Shown: positions 33,180-39,893 of the stretch, one piece after another
Position numbering within the stretch: the first letter of the stretch is position 1
Layout of the letters: the number at the start of each line of letters is the position of its first letter
NCBI GenBank assembly: GCA_947168585.1
Contig: CAMVMK010000016.1
Span: 1-39,893, forward strand
Length of the DNA stretch: 39,893 nt
Source of the DNA: an uncultured Fretibacterium sp.
GTDB taxonomy: Bacteria; Synergistota; Synergistia; Synergistales; Aminobacteriaceae
Direction of reading: 5' to 3'
Made by a program: the position numbers and the translations under genes
Notes under the pieces: model-generated
The model's input: only the letters and a program-made list of their open reading frames with translations
What the model was told of the DNA's origin: nothing
The model's database searches: none

Positions 33180-35403
33180 AATTACAGCCTCCGCCGCTTC
33201 CGCCTGATCCGCTGACTTTACCGCTTCCGTCTTCTTCTCCGCTTTCATCTTCAGCAGTCTCGACAGTTACGTCCATGACGATATTATTAAAACCCGTGTC
33301 GTAATCATACGTGATTTTTGCGGGAATTTTGCTGAAAGTTAAATTGCCCTGCTCATCGCTGTTAACTTGAATTTCATTGCCGGACTCGTCAAAGGCTTTG
33401 AGGTTATTAACATAATCAAGCTCTTTTAATTCTTCTTCGGTGTAATCCGCTAAGAAAAATTCTGATGTCCTTCTGAATAAAAAGTCAATGAGATTAAACG
33501 ATTGAACGCGCTTGAAGCCTCTCACAATTTGGCCTTGACATGCAAGACTGCTTAAATTTGAAAAAGCTGAAACATCGAGCCTTGTGAGATTGTTATAGGA
33601 ACAGTCTAAACCCCAAAGTTTTTGACAGCCTTCGATATTAAGATCGCGGATTTCACAGCGTTCACAGTTTAGAATTTCAAGGTTGACGCAGTTTTTAGCG
33701 TTGAGTGTCGTAACGGACGAGTAGCTGACGTTAAGAGTTACGAGAGAAGTATTATTTTCGACTTCGACAGTTTCAAGGCCGCTGCACTCGCTCGCGTTGA
33801 CTGCTTCGATTTTGCTTCCTGAAAGATTTATAGTTTTCAGCGAATCATTATTTGAAACTTCAACTTTTTTTATCGAAGTATTTTCGGTGATAGTCAGAGT
33901 TTCAATTTTTGTATTCTCCGGCAGTTTGACTTCAGTAACGCCCGTAACGTTCGATAAATCCAAAGTTTTAACTTCGGTCGTTGATTCGATTTGCTGAATT
34001 ACCTCGACAATATTTGTTCCGGAAAGATTGCCCCTTACGGTTACATCGGTCGTTGTCGTCTGGGTGTTGTTTTTAGTATCGGTATCAATGACTTCATAAC
34101 CCGTTGTACTTTGACCGCCGCCGGAGCCGCCGCCTGGATTACTCGGTGCTGAACTTTGCTGAGCCTGGAAAACTATTTTTTTATAATTCAAAATATCACC
34201 TTTGCCCGCAGTTGTCGGAATCGTAACTTTTCCTGTAGTGCCTGCCGTATCAATCCAGCCCGTTCCGGCTATTGAAGTTGTAAAATCGTTGGCAACGTTA
34301 ATAGCCTGATTCTCACCGATTGCCGTCAATTTACCGCCATTTATTGTTAAACTATAATTAGTAGAACTAAGCCTGACACTTGCCTTCTGCAGCACCTGCT
34401 GGGCAGCGCATTGTATGCCGTAGCTCTCGTCCTTTGTGCCCGTGGCTGTTACTTCTCCGTTAGTTACAGTAATAGTAGCGTTAAAACAGTGTATACCTGC
34501 TTTGCCGCCTGTGGCCGTTACTGTTGCACCGTTTACTCTAATATTGGCATTACAGTCTATTCCGTAGCTGGCTCCGTTTGTATCTGTTGTAGTTCCACCT
34601 GTGGCTGTTATTATTCCGCCTGCCAGCGTCATGCTTGTATTGTAGCACTCTATGCCGTAGCTAGCTTTTCCTTCTCCGCCTGTAGCTTTTACTGTACCGC
34701 CGTTTACTGTCATAGTGCCGTAATTGAAGTATATACCGCGGCTTGTGTCGTTTGCGCTTCCGCCTTCAGCTTCGACCGTACCGCTTTGTACTGTCATATT
34801 GTTTGTGCCAAATATGCCGTCACTGTTTGTAGCTGCTCCGCCTGTGGCTTTAACTGTGCCTCCTTTTATTGTTATATTTTTACACCATATGCCATAGCTG
34901 AAGTTTGTAGCTGCTCCGCCTGTAGCCGTTATTGTACCGCCTTCTACTGTAATACCGTTGTTATTGCCATCGTAACATATACCGTAGCTGCTGGTTAAAG
35001 ATTTTGTTGATTTTCCGCCTGTAACACTAAGACTACCATCGCCGGAAAATGTTAATTTTGCATCATTAATAATGTAAATGCCGTAAGAGCAAGCGTTAGC
35101 AGTAGAGACATCACTCATCGTGATAGTGTTTTTACCCGTGAGTTCTATTGTAAGCTCGTCAGTACCGTTATAATATATTCCTGCATTATTATTATTAAAT
35201 GTGTAAGCGGCATTATTATTATTAAAATTAGTCAGCGTGAGCGTGTTATTAGTTGCGTCATAAGTCCAGCCTGTGCCTGAAGTGCCAGTAACTTGCGTGT
35301 TGCCCACATAGAGCTCTGCCTCCGCCGCCGGTATCAGCCCGGACATAAACACAATAAAAAGCAGAAGCGTAAAAAATTTTTTGGGAAAATATTTAGCTGA
35401 CAT
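33097..35403 (-). CDS. Large surface protein: beta-helix repeats, leucine-rich repeats and Synerg-CTERM-like sorting tail
   Basis: 768 residues. Signal peptide about 1-29 (cut near AEA). An Asn-rich region (NFNNNNAAYTFNNNN) is followed by a right-handed beta-helix of about 25-30-residue repeats (GGTITATGG, GGTVKATGG, SGTVEAEGG) from about 115 to 335. A Gly/Ser linker is near 425 (NPGGGSGGG), then leucine-rich repeats of the short cell-surface kind about 460-635 (VKTLDLSNVTGV, LETVEVENNTSLVTLNVS). The C-terminus has an acidic/Gly stretch, GSGGGCNSNFGFAALAVLL and a basic tail, fitting the Synerg-CTERM type signal. It is probably exported, processed and held at the cell surface for binding; the ligand is unknown. 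AAAGGAG lies nine bases before the ATG. Confidence 0.82.
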   Translation of the reverse strand: MSAKYFPKKFFTLLLFIVFMSGLIPAAEAELYVGNTQVTGTSGTGWTYDATNNTLTLTNFNNNNAAYTFNNNNAGIYYNGTDELTIELTGKNTITMSDVSTANACSYGIYIINDAKLTFSGDGSLSVTGGKSTKSLTSSYGICYDGNNNGITVEGGTITATGGAATNFSYGIWCKNITIKGGTVKATGGAATNSDGIFGTNNMTVQSGTVEAEGGSANDTSRGIYFNYGTMTVNGGTVKATGGEGKASYGIECYNTSMTLAGGIITATGGTTTDTNGASYGIDCNANIRVNGATVTATGGKAGIHCFNATITVTNGEVTATGTKDESYGIQCAAQQVLQKASVRLSSTNYSLTINGGKLTAIGENQAINVANDFTTSIAGTGWIDTAGTTGKVTIPTTAGKGDILNYKKIVFQAQQSSAPSNPGGGSGGGQSTTGYEVIDTDTKNNTQTTTTDVTVRGNLSGTNIVEVIQQIESTTEVKTLDLSNVTGVTEVKLPENTKIETLTITENTSIKKVEVSNNDSLKTINLSGSKIEAVNASECSGLETVEVENNTSLVTLNVSYSSVTTLNAKNCVNLEILNCERCEIRDLNIEGCQKLWGLDCSYNNLTRLDVSAFSNLSSLACQGQIVRGFKRVQSFNLIDFLFRRTSEFFLADYTEEELKELDYVNNLKAFDESGNEIQVNSDEQGNLTFSKIPAKITYDYDTGFNNIVMDVTVETAEDESGEEDGSGKVSGSGGSGGGCNSNFGFAALAVLLKFCSRNSLRKSRKRT
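34400..35049. repeat. Degenerate in-gene repeats encoding the beta-helix
   Basis: Units of roughly 75-95 bases with a shared core that encodes GGTxxATGG. The copies are similar at the DNA level (GCCGCCTGTGGC and GCCGCCTGTAGC recur), which could allow length change by recombination. Confidence 0.7.
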
Positions 35404-35780
35404 TTGGAATCACTCCTTTAGAAGAAATTAAAAATTTTCCATGCAAAAAACACCGCGCAAAATTAATCCGTCTGCGCGACAATCTTTGACATCGTTATTT
35501 TTATTGGAATTTAATTTTAGAGAACAGCCACCGAAGCCCGAAGCCCGAAATATTGTGCATGGTTATTTGAAAAAGTCAAGAGTATTTCTGATGAAATTGA
35601 GTTCATTCGCACTTAAATTTTTTGTTATTATTTTTTCCTTTCTAAAAATTTTATTTGATTTATAAGTTTATAATCTCTCAAAAATTTTTCAATCGGTAAA
35701 ATTAATTAAAGAAAATTTAGGAGCGGGAAAAATTTTTTTGAATTATAATATAAAAATTCTTAAAGGAGGAATGTTTTATT
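35404..35780. other. Gene-free divergent region between the surface protein and cbiK-type gene
   Basis: 377 bases with no convincing gene. It must hold promoters for both directions. A 74-codon open frame at 35441-35665 has no ribosome binding site and an unnatural composition. CGCGCA and TGCGCG (about 35455-35480) form a small inverted repeat in the surface-gene leader. A heptamer CCCGAAG is repeated near 35530-35550. I see no B12 riboswitch, only a stray GCCACCG. Confidence 0.5.
35744..35749 (+). promoter_or_regulatory. Candidate -10 box for the cbiK-type gene
   Basis: TATAAT, 31 bases before the ATG. The upstream sequence has no recognisable -35. Confidence 0.35.
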
Positions 35781-36671
35781 ATGCAAAAATTTTTAAGTGT
35801 TTTAATTTTAATATCGTTAATTTTTATTCCGTCAGTCTCGTACGCTAAGGATAAAGATGAAGACAAATCCGCGATTTTAGTCGTCTCGTTCGGAACGTCA
35901 ATGCCCGAAGCCCGCAAAGCTATCGATAATTTAGTCAACGCCGCGAAAGAAAATTTCCCGGATTCTGAAGTCCGTTTGTCTTTCACATCGAACATAATCC
36001 GAAAAAAATTAGCGAAAGAATTTAACGAAAATATTTTGAATCCCGTCGAAGCTCTTGCAAAATTAAACGATGACGGTTTCAAAAATGTTTTAATCATGCC
36101 TACTCATATTATCCCGGGCGAAGAATATGACGAAATTAAAAACGTTCACGCCGCTTTCAAGCACTTAAAAGGCAAATACGGCTTCAAAAAATTAACGCTC
36201 GGAACGCCTTTTATAAACAGCGAGCCTGACTGCCCCCGAATTGCTAATATTTTGCTCGAACGTTTCAAAACTCAGCTCGAAGAAGACCCCGAAACCGGGA
36301 TTATTTTAATGGGACACGGAACTCCGAAAGAGTCTGCAAATGTTTTTTACTCTCTGATTCAAGTTGCTTTGAACGACATCGCAAAAGGAAGATTTTTTGT
36401 CGGCACTGTCGAAGCTAAACCGGATATTAACGACATTTTAGCGAAACTTAAACGAAATCCGGAAATTAAAAAATTAATTCTTTCTCCGTTAATGATTGTC
36501 GCAGGCGATCACGCTAACAACGACTTAGCAGGCGAAGACGACGAAGAGTCATGGCTGAATGTCTTAAAATCAAACGGCTATGAAAATATTTCAAAATATT
36601 TAGTCGGGCTCGGCGAAGATATAAATATAGCGAAAGAATTTATCAGAAAAATTCATGAACTCATGGATTAA
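35781..36671 (+). CDS. cbiK: Secreted CbiK-type cobaltochelatase
   Basis: Inserts Co2+ into sirohydrochlorin in the anaerobic B12 route. The chain begins with a signal peptide (about 1-22, cut after SYA), which cytoplasmic CbiK lacks; periplasmic forms are known from Desulfovibrio (CbiKP). Motifs: ILVVSFGTSMPEARKAI, IMPTHIIPGEEYDE, the catalytic His in LMGHGTPKESAN and metal-site His in VAGDHANNDLAGED. 296 residues. AAAGGAGGA lies ten bases before the ATG. It overlaps the FecCD permease by 17 bases. A periplasmic location raises the possibility of metal or tetrapyrrole handling rather than B12 synthesis. Confidence 0.9.
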   Translation: MQKFLSVLILISLIFIPSVSYAKDKDEDKSAILVVSFGTSMPEARKAIDNLVNAAKENFPDSEVRLSFTSNIIRKKLAKEFNENILNPVEALAKLNDDGFKNVLIMPTHIIPGEEYDEIKNVHAAFKHLKGKYGFKKLTLGTPFINSEPDCPRIANILLERFKTQLEEDPETGIILMGHGTPKESANVFYSLIQVALNDIAKGRFFVGTVEAKPDINDILAKLKRNPEIKKLILSPLMIVAGDHANNDLAGEDDEESWLNVLKSNGYENISKYLVGLGEDINIAKEFIRKIHELMD

Positions 36672-37596
36672 AAATAATTTTTTTCTCCTTGCTCTTCTTA
36701 TTTTAATATCTTTAATCCGAATCACTTCAGGAGAATGGGAAATTCCTTTTTCCGAAGTGATTAAATTTTTATTTCATGACGATTCTTCAGCGCAGTCGAT
36801 AATAATCCGTTCCGTTAGGCTTCCCCGAATATTGTCATCGATTTTAACGGGCGGTTTATTAAGCGTTGCGGGCGTTGTCCTTCAGGCATTGCTCGCTAAT
36901 CCTTTGGCCGAACCTTACACGCTCGGTATAGCTTCGGGGGCGGCATTCGGGGCGGCAATAGCGGTAATGTTTAATTTTATGATTGCTCCGTTTTCGTTTG
37001 CGGGAGCTTTGCTTGCTCTCTTAATGACGGGATTAATTTCGCGGGGCGGAACAGAAAAATTAATTTTAGCGGGCGTAATTTCAAATTCGATTTTATCTGC
37101 AGGAGTTACGTTTATAAAATCAATCGCCGGAGATAAATTAGGAGCGGTAGTTTTATGGCTTATGGGCAGTCTTTCAGGCGCGGGCTCCCGTGATGTTTAC
37201 GCTGTTTTAACGGGAACTGTTTTAATTTTAATTCCGGCTTTGATATTTGCTCCAGCTCTTGACGCTATGTCTTTAGGGCGAGAGAGGGCTGCGGTTTTAG
37301 GAATAAATGAAAATTTCACGCGGATGATTTTATTAATTTTTATTTCTCTGGGCGCGGGCTTGGCCGTGAGTTCGTTCGGGATAATAGGCTTCGTAGGGCT
37401 TGTAGTGCCGCATATTTCGAGGACTTTAACCGGCTCTTCACATAGAAAATTAATTTTTCATGCTTTCTTGACGGGCTCGTGCGTTTTAGCAATAGCTGAC
37501 GGAGCGGCTCAATATTTAGGAGAATTGCCTGTAGGAGTTTTGACGGCGTTGACGGGCGGACCTTTTTTCTGCCGGATTTTAGCGGGGCGGCGTTAA
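36655..37596 (+). CDS. FecCD/BtuC-family ABC transporter permease
   Basis: Inner-membrane permease of the iron-siderophore, haem and cobalamin uptake family. RSVRLPRILSSILTGGLLSV, LQALLANPLAEPYTLGIASG, GIIGFVGLVVPHISR and the final GELPVGVLTALTGGPFFCRIL are family signatures; the order fits BtuC/FecD. 313 residues, slightly short. The start lies within cbiK. The usual ATPase and binding protein are not adjacent, so they must be elsewhere or shared. Linked with a secreted CbiK, it probably imports a metal chelate or tetrapyrrole. Confidence 0.9.
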   Translation: MNSWIKNNFFLLALLILISLIRITSGEWEIPFSEVIKFLFHDDSSAQSIIIRSVRLPRILSSILTGGLLSVAGVVLQALLANPLAEPYTLGIASGAAFGAAIAVMFNFMIAPFSFAGALLALLMTGLISRGGTEKLILAGVISNSILSAGVTFIKSIAGDKLGAVVLWLMGSLSGAGSRDVYAVLTGTVLILIPALIFAPALDAMSLGRERAAVLGINENFTRMILLIFISLGAGLAVSSFGIIGFVGLVVPHISRTLTGSSHRKLIFHAFLTGSCVLAIADGAAQYLGELPVGVLTALTGGPFFCRILAGRR

Positions 37597-37694
37597 ATTC
37601 ATAAATTCTTAAAGATGTTTGTGTTAAAATAGCGTGCATGTTAAAATTTCTTGAATATTAATAATTAAGAAAAAAGAAAGGCTGTGTATAAAAA

Positions 37695-38219
37695 ATGAAA
37701 AAATTAGTTTTAGTTGCTTTACTTGTTGCGCTTGTTGCCGCTTCTGCTGCTCCTGTTGCTGCTTGGGACGCTACGAAACAGAAAGCTCTCGGTCAGGACA
37801 AAAATAAAATGACGTGGTATTTACTTGACTACGGCAAAGACAGCGATGGAGTTCCTTTTGCAATTTCGAGAAAATATTACACGAACACCACGATTAAAAA
37901 TGAAACGATCGAGCTTCTTATGTCGAAATTCGGAATTTCTCCCGAAGTTGCCGGAAGCCTTTACTTCACTGAATACGGCTATGAATATAACAAGGACGGC
38001 TCTCAGTTTGCTTTAACATATCTCCGTCATTATGACATGTTAGGCAACGAAATTCACGGAACTGTATACGGAACTGACGACAATCCTAAGACATTCGCCG
38101 GAATTCCTGCCGGTTCAACTCCTGCAAAAGGCGCGGCCTATGCTCTCGGAAAATCAACAACAGCGAAGAAGAGCACTGGCGCAGTTCCTACAAAGAAAGT
38201 CAAAGCAAAAAAGAAATAA
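37695..38219 (+). CDS. Small secreted protein of unknown function
   Basis: 174 residues. Clear signal peptide MKKLVLVALLVALVAASAAP with likely cleavage at VAA (near residue 23). The mature domain has many aromatic residues (MTWYLLDYGKDSDGVPFAIS, then YFTEYGYEYNKDG). The C-terminus is rich in Lys, Ala, Thr and Pro (GKSTTAKKSTGAVPTKKVKA), suggesting a flexible basic tail that could contact anionic surfaces. I recognise no family. AAAGGCTGTG precedes the ATG as a weak ribosome binding site. A terminator follows, so it is a single-gene unit. Confidence 0.78.
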   Translation: MKKLVLVALLVALVAASAAPVAAWDATKQKALGQDKNKMTWYLLDYGKDSDGVPFAISRKYYTNTTIKNETIELLMSKFGISPEVAGSLYFTEYGYEYNKDGSQFALTYLRHYDMLGNEIHGTVYGTDDNPKTFAGIPAGSTPAKGAAYALGKSTTAKKSTGAVPTKKVKAKKK

Positions 38220-38241
38220 GTATGATATAATGAACTCAATG

Positions 38242-38273
38242 AAAGCTCTTTCCAAAACGGAGAGAGCTTTTTT
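38242..38273 (+). terminator. Intrinsic terminator after the small secreted protein gene
   Basis: Stem AAAGCTCTTTCC (38242-38253) with GGAGAGAGCTTT (38259-38270), loop AAAAC, then a T run to 38273. One G-U pair. It starts 22 bases after the stop codon. Confidence 0.88.
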
Positions 38274-38368
38274 ATTATTACATTTATTATTACAAAAATA
38301 TTAATTTTAATTTGCCGCCGTAAGATTTTATAAAGACGCTTCAAAAATTTTTTGAAAGATTTTTTTCT

Positions 38369-39361
38369 TTAAGCCCCCTGCATTTCAAAGCCGTGTAATT
38401 TTTTTGCCGTTCCAAACTCATAGCAGCTTCTGAAATTTCCTTCGACCATCTCTCTGACATCTTCAGCGGTATAAAAAGCCGTGTGGGGACTCAAAATTAC
38501 ATTCGGGAAAGATCTCAAAATTGCAAGTTTTTCATTAACCATAACTTCGCCCATTAAATCGTAATAATAAAGGCCGTTTTCAAATTCAAGAACATCAAGA
38601 GCCGCGCCGCCGAGTCTGCCTATTTCAATGCCGTGAATTAAAGCGTCAGAGTCAACTAATTTTCCCCGCGCAGTGTTGATAATATAAGCACCGTCTTTCA
38701 TTTTTGAAATTGCAGCGTCATCAATAATATGATAATTTTCATCGTTAGCGTTCATATGAAGCGTAATAATGTCGGACTCTTTCAAAATTTCTTCGAGGCT
38801 GACATATTGAGCATATTTTTTTGCCTCGTCGTTTTCGTAAATGTCGTAAGCTAAAAGCCTGCACCCGAAGCCCGATAAATGTTTTAAGACCGTCCGCCCT
38901 ATTTTGCCCGTTCCCATAACTCCGACAGTACAACAGGAAAAATCGCGGCCAAGTTTATTTTTTAATGAATAATCTTGAATTTCAGCGCGTTTTAATATGT
39001 GAGCAAATCTACGCACACACGCAAGCATTAACATAATCGCGTAATCAGCGACTCCAGTAGGCGTATAAGTAACGTTATCGACTTTCATTCCTAATTCACG
39101 CGCGGCTTTTAAGTCAATATGATCATAGCCGATTGAACGGGTCAAAATATATTTAACTCCGACATCATGAAATTTTTTCAAAACTTTTTCGGACATATCG
39201 CAAGGAGTACAGCTGACGCCGTCGCAGCCTGAAGCAAGCGGAATATTATTTTCGTCAGGATAGTCGGTCGAGTAAACAAAATCAATATTATATTTTTTCT
39301 TCATTTCGTTGCAAAAATGAAGTTCATCAAATTCCCGAAGAGCATAAAAACAAATTTTCAT
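38369..39361 (-). CDS. D-isomer-specific 2-hydroxyacid dehydrogenase (D-lactate dehydrogenase/VanH-like)
   Basis: NAD-dependent reductase of 2-oxoacids. The Rossmann motif is GVMGTGKIGR (about residues 147-156). Catalytic residues are the Arg in NTARGKLVD, the Glu in DVLEFENG and the His in SPHTAFYT. RSIGYDHIDLKAARE in the N-terminal half is typical of D-lactate dehydrogenases. 330 residues, normal. The likely substrate is pyruvate, giving D-lactate in fermentation; other 2-oxoacids are possible. It is alone on its strand with AAAGGAGG upstream of the ATG. Confidence 0.92.
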   Translation of the reverse strand: MKICFYALREFDELHFCNEMKKKYNIDFVYSTDYPDENNIPLASGCDGVSCTPCDMSEKVLKKFHDVGVKYILTRSIGYDHIDLKAARELGMKVDNVTYTPTGVADYAIMLMLACVRRFAHILKRAEIQDYSLKNKLGRDFSCCTVGVMGTGKIGRTVLKHLSGFGCRLLAYDIYENDEAKKYAQYVSLEEILKESDIITLHMNANDENYHIIDDAAISKMKDGAYIINTARGKLVDSDALIHGIEIGRLGGAALDVLEFENGLYYYDLMGEVMVNEKLAILRSFPNVILSPHTAFYTAEDVREMVEGNFRSCYEFGTAKKLHGFEMQGA

Positions 39362-39445
39362 GAAAATTCCTCCTTTACTTTATATTAACATTATCAAGTT
39401 AAATCCGTGTATAACATTTCTCCTTTATACATAACTCTAAAAAGT

Positions 39446-39745
39446 TCAGTCCCGAAATAATTTCGAAGTGCCTGCATATATTTCACGTGTAATTGTTGTT
39501 TCTGTTCCTAATAATTCATAATCAACTCCGGCTTCATTTATATTTATATGAAGCTGTTTATATCCGTTTTCTTCGTAAAAATTAAGTCTTCTTATCCGCT
39601 GCTTATAATTAACGGCGGAAGTATCTGCAGTATTTTCAATTAATAAAACTATTGAGCAGTCAGCATAAGTTTTTTTCAATAAATCGAGAGTTTTTCTTCC
39701 GTACCCTCTTGAGTTTTTACGCCTTTCAAGATATCGTCGAGGCAA
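39446..39745 (-). pseudogene. Truncated GNAT-family acetyltransferase
   Basis: The 99-residue frame holds only the C-terminal half of a GNAT domain: NSRGYGRKTLDLLKKTY (acetyl-CoA loop and following helix), VLLIENTADTSAVNYKQRIR, RLNFYEENGYK and the ending VDYELLG. The N-terminal strands are missing and a stop lies just upstream in this frame. A GGAGG with an ATG at 39786 lies upstream, but that ATG is in another frame and gives only about 36 codons overlapping this one. It is probably a degraded gene, by deletion plus frameshift. The initiation at TTG 39745 is only formal. Confidence 0.65.
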
Positions 39746-39893
39746 TTTTTATCGAATTTTATATGTTCCTGTGTTTTAGAGTCCATAAAACTTATCCTCC
39801 CATGTTTTTATCTCTTACACAGTTTATTGTACAGCCTCACTATGTGACGTTTACGGCCTTTTATTTTTTTTATTTCCGTCGAAGCCTCTTTCT

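Noticed and set aside
34411-34998. 195-codon Cys/Tyr-rich open frame opposite the surface protein
   Set aside because: It is the mirror of the Gly/Thr/Ala repeats on the other strand, with no start signal.
35525-35550. GCCACCG resembling part of a cobalamin riboswitch
   Set aside because: The other conserved B12 riboswitch segments are absent and the position fits neither gene's leader well.
35441-35665. 74-codon open frame between the surface protein and cbiK-type genes
   Set aside because: No ribosome binding site, overlaps divergent promoter space, and the predicted protein has no recognisable features.
39746-39893. Possible end of another gene (basic RKRLRRK before a stop on the minus strand)
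   Set aside because: Only seven codons are visible at the window edge, which is not enough to support a call.

Overview
The window looks like chromosomal DNA from a low-GC (high-thirties percent by eye) anaerobic diderm of the phylum Synergistota. Four points support this. A secreted protein at 33097-35403 ends in a Gly-rich, GGGC-type C-terminal sorting signal of the Synerg-CTERM kind. A complete Rnf complex is present in the order CDGEAB. Outer-membrane biology is implied by an LpxL-type acyltransferase and a PilT ATPase. Cobalamin synthesis is of the anaerobic type. The phylum is an inference; the gene families are read directly from the sequence. No tRNA, rRNA, CRISPR array or complete prophage is visible.

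Layout. 1-668 is mobile-element debris: a truncated serine recombinase with an internal stop, then a MITE-like inverted-repeat element. 669-5669 is rnfCDGEAB, closed by a clear terminator. 5802-9051 holds a PHP phosphoesterase, a MacA-like adaptor without its MacB, and pilT. 9127-10168 is a family 2 glycosyltransferase interrupted by a run of ten G, a likely phase-variable switch caught OFF. 10193-13720 has a small lipoprotein, then a Ni/Co ECF-type uptake operon (NikK-like, NikL-like, CbiM, CbiQ, CbiO). Next come pgsA and a CbpA/DnaJ-like gene on the minus strand, then cbiC-cbiD-cbiET (15412-18241) on the plus strand.

18238-24304 is an eight-gene minus-strand cluster: tyrS, a glycosyltransferase-like gene, an lpxL-like gene, queD, a DUF4160 gene, folE2, an HlyD-like gene and yggS. 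24347-26006 is a tandem array of three RelBE-like toxin-antitoxin modules, one of which has lost its toxin. It faces a Slt-type lytic transglycosylase and tilS. At 29296-31776 lies a zinc-hook coiled-coil protein that resembles the middle of SbcC but has neither ATPase half. Then come a GNAT acetyltransferase, a DUF4405 membrane protein, the large surface protein, a secreted CbiK-type cobaltochelatase with a FecCD permease, a small secreted protein, a 2-hydroxyacid dehydrogenase, and a truncated GNAT gene at the right edge.

How the genes fit together. Rnf couples ferredoxin oxidation to NAD+ reduction and ion pumping. The Ni/Co uptake operon, cbiC/D/ET and secreted CbiK together point to strong investment in cobalt and corrinoids. 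FolE2 and QueD supply the first steps to queuosine. The accessory features of most interest are the G10 glycosyltransferase, the headless SbcC-like protein, the decaying toxin-antitoxin array, the surface protein, and a family of short dispersed repeats that sit at gene ends and in places encode protein tails or supply a ribosome binding site.
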